DNA from: Serilophus lunatus
Taxonomy: Eukaryota; Chordata; Aves; Passeriformes; Eurylaimidae
Length of the DNA stretch: 64,000 nucleotides
Assembly (NCBI GenBank): GCA_013399895.1
Contig: VXBA01001027.1
Span: 1,754,374 to 1,818,373, forward strand
Direction of reading: 5' to 3'
Position 1 is the first letter of the stretch, and every line of letters begins with the position of its first letter. Below the pieces are notes generated by a model. The model was given only the letters and a program-made list of their open reading frames with translations, did not search any database and had not been told where the DNA came from. The translations under genes were made by a program, and so were the position numbers. Shown here piece after piece: positions 37,991 to 51,315 of the stretch.

Positions 37991-40607
37991 TCTACTCCTT
38001 CAGGAGCCCTACATTTTCCTTGAGACAAAAAAAAAGTCTGTTCTATTTATATAAAGGACATTTATATGATCTGATGATTTTCATCAACTGCCATGAGTGT
38101 TAAATCAGATCCAAAGTAAACACCTCGTTATAGATCTGTCTTCTGAGTTATGTCAATATGGGCCAATGAGCAGCAAAAGTATCCTCTTACAAATCCAGGG
38201 AAAATATTACACAAACTCAATAGAAGGGCATTACCACCACAGTCCACTGAAATTATGCGTGTTTCGCAAACATCTTCACAGTTCATTTCACCTTTTCCAC
38301 ATCCACTAAGACACATAGCATACAGACACAATTGTTCCCAAGTCAGTCCAAACTAGGAGAACATCTTTGCTTACTGATTAAGGCTCCTCTGTGCAAACTA
38401 TATTCATCTTTATCTGAAGTGACCTTGCAAAACTCACCCACCTGCACAGTTTTGACATAGCAGCCCAACTGTTCAAAGTGTAGAAAATACCTTACAAAGG
38501 ACATTTATACCTATAAAAATCAGGGGAAATTTTATTTTGCTTGTTTTTCATGCTTTAAAAATCTACAAGTTTATAAATGCAATGTTTTCCTTCAGTGACA
38601 GAAACACGTAACACAGGTGATATGTGATAGGAGGAAACATTGATCCCTTCTGAACCTATGCTTAAAATGTTTTATGTCACGTCAAGCATCAGTGCAGGCA
38701 CACAAAGTACTCGAATCTAGTTTGGACAAGCCCCAGCATTAGCTACAGGGAATGACAAAGAGGTGGAGCAGGGATCTGGGGCAGAAGAGATCTGGAGTTT
38801 TATTTTCAAGCAACTCACTGCTGAGGAGTAGGAACCATAAGCCACCTACTATTGAAATTATTCACGGTCATGTGAACAGCTCACCAATTTCCCCATTGCT
38901 TTTCTATTTGAATCAGCAAGACATACAGGAACACCATTTACACCTGGGAGCAGCAGAGGACACTTGCTGCTTCTGACAGAACAGGACATACAGTTGAACT
39001 GAAAAGGATGAGTCTGCAACAAGGCACAGGAAAACATCATGCCTTTCTTCTCATCCAAAGCAATAAGAGCTTCCTTTCCACATTTACAACATTTTTATTT
39101 AGAGATTACAAAATCATCAATAGTTGTGCATGACTGTCAGCAGCCCTCAAGTTTAGAGCGGATCTGGTGTTCCACCACTCAGAGCAGATAATGTCCTCCC
39201 GCTCTCTGCCCCTTCCATAGCAATGATAAATAGTCACAAGAAATTGAATAAAAATCCCATGACACTGAAGAGCACGAGACACATTCACAGAAGTCACTGT
39301 AACCTCAGATGACTTTATAAAGCTTTGAATTTTGACACCAAATCACTCACTGTAGGTTTCTGTTGCCACTATTCCTGCTGGAAATTTACTTCACTGATGA
39401 CTACAAACTGCCTTTTGGTTAAGTTTTCTTAGTTATTTCTCAGTTATTATCATCACCCTTTCATTCCTTTAGAATGACTCTGCTCAGTCTGGTACATATA
39501 TCCATTTTATGCCCTTTACCATGGACAGTACAATAATGGCCTGAAACAAGAGTTCATCAGAACAACTTCCCTGCTTGCTCTAGATCCATCAGATAATTAA
39601 AATACACTCTGTAAGAGATTATAATTCAGATTTAGCTAAGACATGTCTACTGACTTGGCTAAGAGGTTAAAGAGCTTCATTTAACTCCTTCTTCTGTATA
39701 TATTACACTAGTTGCTACCTCTTTCTATAACCTGGTTTTCCAAAAAGAGACCAAAAAGGACAGCACCCGTTTTCTTATATAGCTTGTACATAGATTAAAA
39801 TATTACAGCCTAAAAAACTCTAGGATACTAGGAATGGTGGCTGTGAGCTTCCACCGAAACAGGAGGTGCAGGAACAGCATTGATGTCTCCCTGCTTCCTG
39901 CCTTTTCTCTGTGACTAAACACAGTCAACCACATCATGCATTGTGTGGAAACAGGGCAGCATGGAAGGGTCAGGCAGAGTTGCTGTATAACGTATCTCTG
40001 CTATGTAGAAGAGGCTTTCTACCTGGGGCAACATCATTATAGAAATTAAATCAAGGCTTGATCCCAGCACACTGGCAGCACACCTTATTCTTGCTGTCGT
40101 GACTGTGCTTGCTTCATCTTTCTGATTAAACAGGAGCAGTGTTCGTTGCACTCTAAGTTACTATGGCAAACACACCCTTAATTCTTCATGAGCAGAAATA
40201 TTAGGATATCTTGGGAGAAGCATTCACACCTGACAGTTTTAACATAAGTTATGGAACCAAAGATTACCCACAAAAGCATCGGTAGCATTCTGATAGTCTC
40301 TCCCAGACTCCATCTGCCACCACTTAATGTGCTAAGGGTAATCTGTCCCCACTGCAAACCCTCTATGGACATACTAGAGCTGGGAAGCTGAAGATTAATA
40401 GAAGATGCTTCCAAAAAAAGTTTCAATTGAGACTTGCAACAGAACACCAGCACCCTGATTCCAATAGTGTGAAAACAAGAATAAACCGACAAACTGATTC
40501 TCTGTGACTTTAAAGAGAGGAGGAAAGAGAGACTCTTATAAGCAGATTCTGAAGAGAAAGGCAAGTGTCATGTTTGTACCAGCTTAACTGTACACAGCAG
40601 TGGAGGC

Positions 40608-40640
40608 AAAAAAAAAAAAAAAAAAACAAAAAAAACCCAA
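40608..40640. repeat. A19 run with A8 extension
   Basis: A19 at 40608-40626, one C, A8, then CCC. Longest A run in the window. No retrocopy body was recognised upstream. Confidence 0.95.
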
Positions 40641-41084
40641 CATGAGATAACCAATAGATATTCCTAAAGATTAGGTTGCAGTTGTACCTTTCTTCCCTGG
40701 CTGCTCATAGTCACAAGGGTCATATTGACAGGCAGCAAGAGCACAGAGACCCTATGACAGCTCCACACTCCAACTCGCTGGGTGTACTTGGAGTGGGAGG
40801 GGAACATACATGAGCTACAAACCACGCCAGTGCTGTCCAGGATTTTGTAATGCCCATGGCAAGACACAGATTTTTGTGACCCCCTGCTCTCTGACAACTG
40901 TTTTCAGTGGACACAGAAACAGCAGGATTTGGTCCCAAGCTCTCTCTTAAAATTTCAGCAAAAGAAGGTTAATCATTAGTATGAAAAAGGAAGAGCATGA
41001 GACACAGATTAAAAGCAGATTTTTAAACCTGTGACAAGGTGATAGTAATGCTTCTTTTCCTATTAGGGCCCCGGAAGTCCAACC

Positions 41085-41113
41085 AAAACAAAAAAAAAAA
41101 CAACAACAAACAA
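41085..41113. repeat. A-rich / (CAA)n tract
   Basis: AAAAC, an A11 run and then three CAA-type units. Low-complexity tract of the same flavour as the others in the window. Confidence 0.9.
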
Positions 41114-41499
41114 GCCAACCTCAACGACAAAAATCTTATAAAAACGCAAGTGACATGAGGAACTTACATGTTGCATTTATCCTCTAGTTGCAACATATGG
41201 TCTTATAATAAGAGATATTTTATTTAGAAAGTTTAGACTTTTTTTAATCTAAAATGTTCAATTTATTCAGTAAATGTCCTATCAGTAAAAAGGGTCACTG
41301 ACTATGCCAAGGAAAAGTCTATCTTTTGAATTAAAGGATCGAAAACTCAGTCAGGCAGAATACTGGTTGCTCTCAAGAACATTATGGGAACTAATGAAAG
41401 AACCCCATTTCCTGCCTTATACAATTAAGTAATCAGCTGCCTTTGGTTACCCCTAACAACTTACACAGACAAGGGGATTACTAAGCAAACAGACTGCAG

Positions 41500-41548
41500 C
41501 ATTTCAGAATACACAGTCAACGGGAATGCTGAAATGACATGCATTCCC
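41500..41548. repeat. Two overlapping, mutually exclusive 8-bp hairpins
   Basis: CATTTCAG (41500-41507) pairs with CTGAAATG (41529-41536). GGGAATGC (41522-41529) pairs with GCATTCCC (41541-41548). The second left arm shares a base with the first right arm, so the two stems compete. Arms are short and could be chance. Confidence 0.6.
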
Positions 41549-44500
41549 AGGGGAGTCACTACCTTTTCAATTTTAAGAGAAGGAAGCGGGATTATTGGAA
41601 ATTTAGGATTTGGCAGACCCTTACAGAAATGCTCTGACTGATGTAATGTGCACTATCCTAGTTAAGCACAAAAATAACCTTTGCCATTCCCTTACTACCT
41701 ATTCTCCAAGATACAGCAAATTCCTAATCTGTTTCAAATGAAAGGATGCTTAGATAGAAAATAAAACTATCTCATGTGGACCAGAAGATATTCTTATGAT
41801 CACGTATTCAGTATGAATTACTATGTTGTAAAAAAGTGTGACATTTAACAAACACTCTGGCTTCAGCTGGGGGTAATTTATTTATGAAAAGTAAGGAAAA
41901 TATTTCTTAATCTCTTCTGAGTGACTTAGTTTGCACAAGTATCAAATAGGCAGTGAACAGCCTTCTCTACTGCCTCCCCTGTTGGGGACAGGTTTTTCAG
42001 GGTTTCAGTGCTCAGCAGTCACAAGAAGTTTATTAGATTTATGACTGTGGCGGAAGTGGTGCCAAGAAGTTTTGGGAATCCACCCCTAAACCAACACCAC
42101 GAGGAGAGGTGGAATAAACACAGCTTAGTTTTCTCACAGCAGGGAAGTAGTATTTGGGGTTTCTTTCTTTTCATGTTAATAGACTTTGCTGTCCTCTTTT
42201 CAACTAATTGGTACTGCTGGTGGCAGGACTGGGAGTGTCATATCAACACAGAGGTATTTTCTTGAGTACTCTGAAGCCTTCTGGGAAGGGTCAGCAGAAC
42301 TGCTATTTTCCATTAGGTCACTTGAACCTGTCAAAATCTGGAAGTCCATCAGTGAAAAGAGGTAATGAAGATATTTACAATTTGATGAGAAATTAAAAAT
42401 AACAGGAGAAAGAACGCAAGCAATAGTCTTGTTCTGGAGTGACTGAAGTAAAGAAAAATTATAATGCAACGCTGCTCACTTGAAATGGCTGGAGTGCCAG
42501 AAGTGCTGAATGGAATAGTGCTTCAGAAAGAAGGTAAATATTCACTCTGACTTACTATTATCTGCTGAGGCACTAGAGACATATTAAATAAACAGCTATG
42601 CAGTGTTGAAAATACTTCCAAAAGAATAAGAGAAAACTATCAGCATTGCCAAACGATAACACAGAAAGAGAGGGAAAAAAATCTTGTAGTTAGGAGATGT
42701 GGAAAGTGAACTTTATTTTAAAAGCGCATTGCCTCTCAGTTATAACAATCCGAACTCTCTTCTGCACCATCTGGCTCCACTGTCCCCTCCACAGGACAAT
42801 CCAATTATTGGGGAAACATTTGCTAACAACAGCACCTGGCTGCTCTTTGGTGTTTAACTTTCCCCTCCTGCTCCCACAACCTCACGTTCACAAGACTCAG
42901 GCATGTCTGCGGAGTTGCTCATGGATACAAAAATCATTTGACTTGGGCAGTGGTTTCAAATACAGTAAGTGACTTGGCTATCATTATTCAACTGCCAAGC
43001 TTTGAGCTGCTCTAAAATTATTTTCCATCTCATTTATCATCTCACTCTGGACAGATCTAAAACTGGCTCCAAAAATTTCTGATTATTCAACTTGTTGACC
43101 TTTCAGTGCCCTCATGTGTCAAGGTCTGGGCAATGTACAACTGTGTACTGTTGGGTACATGGAATTTATAAAGGGGATTAGGTAATCTGACATCAGAGAT
43201 GGGATTAACCACTGAAATGCAACCTCAGATCTTTCTGTTGTTCTGGTGGGTTGGATTTAATTGCAAAAAGATACTTTTCCAATTCCAGCCAAAAATGCTA
43301 AAAATGCCACTTAAATGATCCTTCCTTACAATCCATCATGTAAGGTCAGTCACACTTTTTGAACTGAAGAAGACTTGGAAACTGAACTTCATAAGGCATC
43401 ATTCCATATCCTCCCAATTCAGACTCAAATTCCAAACCAACCTAACCCTGGGAGCAGGTCAGAGGCTCACCTTCCCACTGGAGCAGCCATAGCTGCCACC
43501 TGCCTGGCTTAGACTGCAACAAGCTGTTGGTACAACAAACCTGCTTCATGACTTTCATTAAGTGCAATTTGGGACATAACATCATGTGGCTCTCACACTG
43601 CTTTTAGTACACACTGCTGATATTTTCCTGCGTGATGCTAGAGAACCTACCCTTGGCAATGTGTATCTCCTTCCCTCCCCTAGACGCACTTTTGTCCTGT
43701 CAGAGTCTTTCTATTCCACACTGCCTCCTCACTATGAGCTGTGGGGTCAGCAGTTGGGATTCACGCAACCAGATTTAGAACACCGGTCAGAAATTAAAGA
43801 GAGATATTTTCCAACTATTTTGATAGAAACAGAGCAGTTCTTAATTTCAGCTGAAAATGAAGAGGTTTAAAATGTGCTTTGCTGTTTTCCTAGCAAACTT
43901 CTCATGATCCGTTACTGTATCCAACATTATCCTTTGGGCTAAGCCTGCCTCTGGTTTTGGGAAAAAAAATGAGGCAGCAAGACCTAGAATAACAGATTTA
44001 GACCACAATCCAGATAGAGGCTAACTCAGCAGAGAGGCAACTAAGCAAACTGAGATGCCTTAAAGCAGGCGAGGGGTTTATCTGTACTGGTCTGCTCTTC
44101 TCACAGATGGAGCAACAAAGGACAGGGTACTTTCTATTACATCACTTCTGTCACAGTGAGCCAGATTTCCACAAGCTTTCCACATATCTGTTTCACCATT
44201 GTTGTTCAGCAGAGCAGGTCAAAACACACCTGAGACAGCACTTGCTGGAGATGCCGTGACAGATTCCCAAGAAGATCCATCCCCAATCATCCTTTTAAGA
44301 CATGCTTAACTGCCACAGTGCAGAGTTAGCAAGGCGACACCTCCCTAATCTAGCCAGGAGGGTAAAAAAAAGGAAAAAAATGTGAACCATCACAGAAAGT
44401 GTCAGATCCAAACATAAACTGTAAGATTTGGTGACTAAAAGTTGCAAATAGAAACACAAGCAATAAATGAGTTGTGTTTTCCAATCACATTTCACAGAAA

Positions 44501-46487
44501 TACAGGAGTTGCTGTAAGTTTAGATCATTCCCAGGACAGAAATAGCAATACGTCTAGGAATATTCTTGATATCTCATGCCAGAATTCTGAACAGAAAACA
44601 TACAGCAGGTATTTGTATCTATAAGAGCATAGGTCTAGAAACAAAGCTAAACTATCAGCCTCCCAAACAAGAAAAGGGCACTAAGTGTAGAGATGAAAGA
44701 GATTAAAGAAACAAATCATACTAATAGCAATAATGGATGTCTTCAGCCCTTTATTATATGCTACTTGTGTGTCACAGTGTTCACAATTGCTGTTCTTACT
44801 TTGCCATCTTGATATGATTACTCTTTAGACTACAGAAAAAGCAAATAAAAAGTTAAGACATAATGAACTGTAAAGGATTAAACTGGGCACTTCACACAAC
44901 AACTTCTGCAATATAAGAACAGGGAGATGTTCAGTGGAGCTAAAAGCAGCATTCAAAAAACATGTTTATATGCATAGTTTGCTGCATCCTATGGAAAAAG
45001 TTGTCCTCACTCCCCCTTAGCTTTCGCAGTGACACATGGAAAATGGGTAGGCTTTACCCTGTCTTGCCTTCCTTGTACAGAGACGGTCTTATTTCACCAT
45101 ATCTTAGTAGCTCTAAAAATCCACATCTTTATTCCAGATCTCCCTGCATTTCCAAATTAAATCCTTTTCTACCATTAAGAACCTATGAAGGATAGTTACT
45201 TAAAAAAATAATCAGACCACATCCAAAGCAGATATATTAAATTCTCTCCCTTCACAGTTTTCTGCTTTCCTCACTGTTGACCACACCACTGTCTCCCCCA
45301 TTGATCATGTCCGTTTCGTCATCCTAAGTATGGGCACCTTACCAGAATCAGTGTCATCTTAGATTTGGGGCTTCCTCTAGACACCCATAGCTGTGTCGTA
45401 GATAATTTCCACAATTCTCCGTAACATCAGCAACTCGACCCAGCTCTTGTCTGGACCATTTCATAGAATTTCAAGTGCCTATCCTCTGGCCACAGCTACA
45501 CTCCATATTTTGCTGCTATGCCATCATGGGGCAGAGGTAATTTCTTAGCTCTTCTCTTTGACTGCATGTCCCATTTCTAAGCTGGTTCACCTTTTCTACT
45601 AATTCCAACATAAGCTTATCTTTTTTTGCAAGGTATTTCGTACCTTTATCCCTCACTCCATCTTCTACTTCATCATCATCCCAATATACCAGTCTGAAAC
45701 ACATTTGCTATATTGACCAGGAAAATAAAAAAACAACACACCTTCATGATTTTAGTCACACCACCTTTGCATTTAGCGGGACTTCCTTGCAATGGCCTGC
45801 AAGCCTATTAATTCATTCCTGTCCTTTCCCAACCACCTCATCCAAAATCACAGGTGATGCATTGAAAATTCACATTCTGTTGCAACTACTTTTCATGTCA
45901 GTCTGTGCAGACTCATAACATTCTTCTTTGTTTTTCTATCTGTCTCTGGTTCTTCTCTAAGACTGTGTAAGGTCTTTGAGGCAGAAATTCACTTTTTGTT
46001 TTCTGTGTTTGCTTAACACAATAAGGTTCAGTCTTTGGACAAAGAACAAGCACCTACCGAACTCATCATCACAAGATATTATTGGTCTATAAAAATTTCA
46101 TCATTTCAGGAAATAAGACAAATCCTGCACCATCGCTATAAGCAAGACTTCCCCCCACACACACTTTCTCTTTTGAGTCAGCAGAGCCCATATGTTCCCA
46201 CTATGGGTTTTATTGTATTCCCTCTGAAGAATCTATTACTGGCCCTTGTCAGGCAGCTGACTATGGCAGCAAGGAAACCTCTTTTTCTATGTAGGCTGAT
46301 AAATGAGCCAATAAATTCTAAAACCACCGCCATGGATGCTTCAATTACTGCTATTATTTATTGTCATCTGTTACGTGTTAACTGTCTCCTTGGGGCTGGA
46401 CCAGTTGGCAGTCTGATCAGGGTGAGGTGTCTTCTGTTGTGTTAGAAAAAGAAAATTGGTCCAGTAGAACTTAATATGGAGGATGAG

Positions 46488-46524
46488 AGGAATATTAAAA
46501 TAGGAATATTAAAATAGGAATATT
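46488..46524. repeat. 14-bp tandem repeat, 2.6 copies
   Basis: AGGAATATTAAAAT occurs twice exactly (46488-46501, 46502-46515), followed by the first nine bases of a third copy (46516-46524). The exact identity points to a recent slippage duplication, and the locus may vary between individuals. Confidence 0.95.
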
Positions 46525-48051
46525 TTCCAAGCAAACAAGAACTCCCTATGGAAGAGGGAGTCCTCATATTGCTTGTCCCTTGTTTTCACCTGCTGTATTG
46601 CTGATTAGAAGCTTTACTGAAGAATATTTTACAAAAAGGAATCTGAATCTTCTCGAAGAAAGATTGGTCAGAAAACAAAAGAAAGACAGCTGATCCAAAC
46701 AAACGACTGCATGGGAAGAAAAAAGTAAAGGACATGAGATGTCACAAAAAGAAAGAGCAAGTCTTACACAGAGAGCCAAATTCTGAGAACTAAATATCAG
46801 TTAGACAACTCAACTCAGAATTTTCCACAAAAATGTTAAATTGGTGATATAACGTTCATACTTAAAATACCTTAACTTGCTGGATTACGATGGGGAAAAC
46901 AAACACACATAGCCTTCACAAATTAAAATCCCAAATGTGTATGTAGAATTCTGGAAAGGGGGAAGGTGAAAAGGACAAGTGAGCATAGCACACAATGCAT
47001 GTTAACAGGGGACTAGAAACCCTTTAAACAATAAAAGCATGCCTGCAAAATGTGTGCGTCTTCTAAATGGAATACAATAGGATATTAGTATATTTGTGAA
47101 TAAACAATATAATTTTTGTTATTAGAATAAGCTAATTTTTCAGTAGAATTCAGATACAGAAATGTCATATGCAAGAGGCACTGAAATCATGCTTTCCTAG
47201 CCAGCATTACATGCATTTAGTGTTGATTTACAGAACTATACTGGCTTACTGCTCAGCTCAAAACACACCTCTGGTACAGACAAACAAGGTTGAAAATGAT
47301 GGATTGGTTGTATGCATTGAATTTGACAAGTATCAGAAAGTGGAGAGCAAAAAGAAAAAAAAACCTTTACCAAAGCCACGTAACCTGAGTTAATGAAATT
47401 ATATTTAACTAAGGGTGTGTATTTAGACTTGATCTTACCTTGGTGACTTAGCCATTAGTAGGAATTCATTGTTTACCTCCACGATTCTTATCAGTACTTA
47501 GGCAGTGTTTGCACGTGATTTTCAACTGATTGCTCAACATGGTCTATATTAGACTGTTTTGAAATAAATGAAAACACAGCAAGATCACAGAGGGCTAATC
47601 TCAATTATCTAATCTGCTTAAAACTGCATGGTTTCTTTTCTTGTTGAGGCCACATTACAGCTTCCTCTATGGGCAGAACTGTATCTACTGATGCCAAACC
47701 AGACATCTGTTTCTTCTTTTGCAAGACTAAAACTTTTCTATCCGGGAAATGGAAACAATTATTATTCTAAATTACTTTTCTTAGGTCATTTGAGGATCCC
47801 TCCTCAAAAGGTGATAACCTCCTATAATGATTATGGGTGGTTAGTGACATCTGTGATAGTTGTGGGTGTTTGATTTACACAACCGAGCCTCAAAGAAAAC
47901 TACACACATTCCTCTCTTCTCCACCCCCCCACCCCCCACAAAGAAACCCACAAAACAATAACACAAAAATAAAACACCATCGACCTCTGAAGATGGTGAA
48001 TGTTGCACTTTAAGCATCTCCAAGAAAGCTGGATAGCTCCTAAAGGCTTTA

Positions 48052-48118
48052 ATGATACAAGGCAGGGGTTGAAATCGAATCTGAATGTTTTGACTTCAAG
48101 TCCATACTCCTGCCTCTG
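48052..48118 (-). mobile_element. Probable MIR / CORE-SINE relic, reverse orientation
   Basis: GGTTGAAATCGAATCTGAAT followed by TGACTTCAAGTCCATACTC, then CTGGAGCAC, follows the order of the reverse complement of the tRNA-derived head of MIR: GGGATTCGAACCC, GGCAGTCTGGCTCCAGAGTCC, GTGCTC. It would include the box-B-like region of the ancestral tRNA promoter. Divergence is high and the comparison is from memory, so the call is tentative. Confidence 0.4.
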
Positions 48119-48379
48119 GAGCACAGGCCTTGTCCAACAATTCATTAAAAGAACAAAACTCTCGGGAATTTCTGGAAAACCATTATGCTAATGGGCAACT
48201 TACAAAACCAACACATAAAAGTTGCAAACAGCTTCTGCAGTTTGCGTTTGCACTGACTGCAGAACATAATAGCCAAAGCTCTTTCATCCAGGACTACGTT
48301 TTAGCTTTATGCAATGAATTCTAAGATTTCACCCAGAGCACCTGAGCTTCATAACCAAACTCCCTCATTAACTTTAATT

Positions 48380-48600
48380 TTTATGTCAACTTCCTCCAAA
48401 GATCATATTAAAAACAATTAAAAGGAAAAAATTAGCAGCTAAAGAGTTAATGCAGACATAAAAGAGTTTGCACATTAGCTTGCCAAGATCTGATGTCTCT
48501 GTTGTCTTCTTAAAGAATAAGTTTGCCCTTGGGACATGTCTTTCAAGCAGCTGGAGCCCTTGAGGCAATTAATGAGAAAGACTTCTAGGAACACTTTTAC
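48380..48600. promoter_or_regulatory. Candidate regulatory block
   Basis: Complex AT-rich block with AACAATTAAAAGG (about 48413-48425), an E-box CAGCTG (48548-48553) and a homeodomain-like CAATTAATGA (48566-48575) close to it. The composition resembles conserved non-coding DNA. Inference only. Confidence 0.22.
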
Positions 48601-51315
48601 TTAAAGTCCCAAGCAACTCTCTCCCTTTTTACACCAGCCAGTTTTAATGCATCCTGCATTGTGGGGTACAGCAAAAGAGCAATACACTTGTACCTCATGG
48701 TCTTTGCAACGGGCTCTCAACAGTAACAGCCAGATAAATAAACTAGAAGCATTAGAAAGTGCTATTTTACAAGTGGGAAACATTCATATCAAAAGCTGTC
48801 AAATATCTGGTTTTGAAGTATGTCACTAAATTGAACTGCTGGGTTTTACCCCTCTAAGTTTTCTTCTTTCCCAGCATATTATTTCCCATCAAGCATCCAA
48901 TTGCCTCTAGGATTAGACTCAGCCAGGTTTCCCTTCAGACTTTGTGACTACTCCTTTCTCCTCCAGGACTTTACATGGTGTATGGCATGCACAGGGCATC
49001 ACCACTGAGGAAATAATCAGCAGTCAGTGCAAGGGCCAGGAAGAAGCACATTCGAGCAGCAGGAGTTAGAACAGCACTGGCATTTTCATTACAACACACA
49101 CCAGTAAGGAAGGGCCTGGCTCAGGATGGAGCAGTTGAATGGCAAGACTACTCTGTAGATTTGCTTAAGACTTCCTGAAGTCACAGCACTTGCCTGATGA
49201 CCTTCCTTTTGAGACAGATCTTTATTATAGTTTTTTATCCAGAAGTTCAAAGGAGTAGCACTGACAAAATGAGAGAGATGATTCCCTCCACACACCGGAT
49301 CACAGAGTGTCAGCGTGGCAAGGAATTATCTCACAATCTTTTCTTCTACCATATAACAACATGAATGCTAAATCAAGAAGCAGCAATGAACATAGAGGTT
49401 CAGAGACAATCCCTGGTTCAGCACTGACATTTGCATGCAGTTGGAATTATTTGTACTTCTCTAGTCTGCAAAAAGAGGTTGAGCTTGTTTCTGAGAACTG
49501 CTGCCTGATTACGTTCTTCATGTGACACACAGTCAGCAAAAGGGAAAAAAATCTGAAATATTGATTTTCCCCAAACATCACGAGATATTAGTAAGAAAAC
49601 TACAGTCAACTAATAACTCAGGAGAAGCAGAAAGGAAGATTGAAAAGCATGTACATTTTCTTATATTCTAACAGAAACAAGCCTATGACTATCTTTTATT
49701 TCAGCAGAGTTCAGACCTAAGTGACAGAAGTCTAATTGTTAAAGGCTTATCAATAACTTTAAATCTCTCATGGAACCGATAGGTCACAGAGATTTTTCTT
49801 TGGCACAGTTGGTAACTGCATGGTTTGTTTGGACATGGGCACATCTGAGCTTTGTCTTTGCCATGACTGTAAAACAGTGTGTGTGTTCATACTGTGAAGC
49901 CTTAATTGGGACAGGTCAATAGCAGCCTATTCTATCCAGGCTAGCCAGAAAAACATATGAAAGGAAACTATCCTTAATATTCTAAAACTACAGGAAATTA
50001 AAAGGATACATTTCCAATAAAAATAACATGTAATGACTGGAGGGGGGAAGGGGGAAATGCTATTATTTTTACATATGACAAAACAGCACAATTTGGTCTA
50101 TTGCAAAAGAAAACACAGAAGTTGAGTTTTGTTGTTGAAAAAACCCACAAATTTAAAAGACACGATCAACCTGGAAGGTTTTTGTTGTTTTTTTTTTAAA
50201 ATAGTCACTAAGCAACATTACTGTTGCCAAAGCTTATCATTTTACCATAATATTTGGGATAACCTGGTAGAAACCCACAAAGTTTTCGTAACAGTTTCTA
50301 AAATCTTGTTATTATTTAAAAATGTATTTTATTTACAAGTTACACAGTTTCAATCCTCACTCATGTGGACAAAATAGTATAGTTAAACTATTTTCACTGT
50401 TTTGAAAAATCTAGCTCATAAATTATAAATATTTGCATTTGGCCATGTGTATTTCACTATTTTTTTGCCTCAGCATGGACTCAGACAGCACTTCTCTCTT
50501 GCCAGAAATTGTTCCTGGCTAATGATTTCTGGGAGTACTTGATCATTAATTTCACAGGGCAGTGGAACAGATTCTTTGCATGAGGCCAACAAAGGAGCCT
50601 GTCAGACAGTAACATGAACCGTGCCATACTGCCACCCAGAAAGGAAGCCTTTTATAGACAACTTTAGAGGTACCTGTGAAGGAGGATGCTGCCTCTGCTC
50701 TGCCCAAAAGCAATAGGTTCCTGCTGCCTTTGATGACTCAGGCAATATGCAACTTACCTTGGCAAACTCCAGATTCCATTCTGACATGCTGCTCTTTCAA
50801 TTTCTCTTTCGTTATCGAATGTGTGCCTGTTCACACCCATTTACAGGCAGTATTTCACTCGTTAGCAACAAGCAAAGTGATTCCCAGGACTATCAAATCA
50901 ACCGGATGAAGACTGACTTCTTCTCACTCAAAATATTATGCAACACAATTCTTCAGTTATTTCCCTGCAAATGAGTCTGACAAGTGCTGTATAATGTGCA
51001 AACCAACTTACACAAACAAAAGCATGAGAGAGCATGAGCAGAAACAAAATTATACAGAACAAACTTAGAACATTTGTGAGGCTGCACAGACAGCAATTAG
51101 TTGACTGGCAATGCAAGAAAAGATGAATTTACCATTCAAAAAGTCTCTGAGCAGCATGCTGAATATACACTCCACATGAACCAAAGACAATGGTTCCTCA
51201 GACAGAAGAGCTGTATCGACACCAGCACAAATACCCTTTTTTCTCCCTTCTGTATGACAAAAATGAATTTTCTAAGGAGTAGTCTCAGGTGGTGATGGTA
51301 AAGATTCCTGAATTC

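Larger units (their letters stand above)
37991..46487. other. Non-coding AT-rich DNA
   Basis: No gene recognised. Frames of up to 128 codons (40178-40564 -, TTG-initiated) show no domain. Contains two A-rich tracts and a pair of overlapping hairpins. The part 41390-41560 has a compact complex stretch (CAATTAAGTAATCAGCTG near 41421) that could be regulatory. A 94-codon frame at 43586-43870 opens on GTG and matches nothing I know. Confidence 0.65.
46525..51315. other. Non-coding DNA between the 14-bp repeat and a MIR-like relic
   Basis: No gene recognised. Contains a C-run pair (C7, A, C6 at about 47924-47937), a - strand MIR-like relic and a candidate regulatory block listed separately. At 48757-48775 ATTTTACAAGTGGGAAAC faintly resembles the MIR word CATTTTACAGATGGGGAAAC on the other strand. 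Frames up to 89 codons look like chance. Confidence 0.6.

Noticed and set aside
39756..39772. GGACAGCACCC as a REST/NRSF element
   Set aside because: Only one half-site resembles the motif; the TTCAGCACC half is missing at the right distance.
40560..40640. A19 tract as the tail of a processed pseudogene
   Set aside because: No recognisable cDNA upstream and no flanking target-site duplication found.
45459..45478. TTTCATAGAATTTCAAGTG as a possible avian CR1 3' end
   Set aside because: Only a CATAGAAT word agrees with the CR1 tail. No flanking CR1 sequence or tandem 8-mer end is present.
47922..47938. G-quadruplex on the - strand from C7-A-C6
   Set aside because: Only two G runs; four separated runs with loops are not available.
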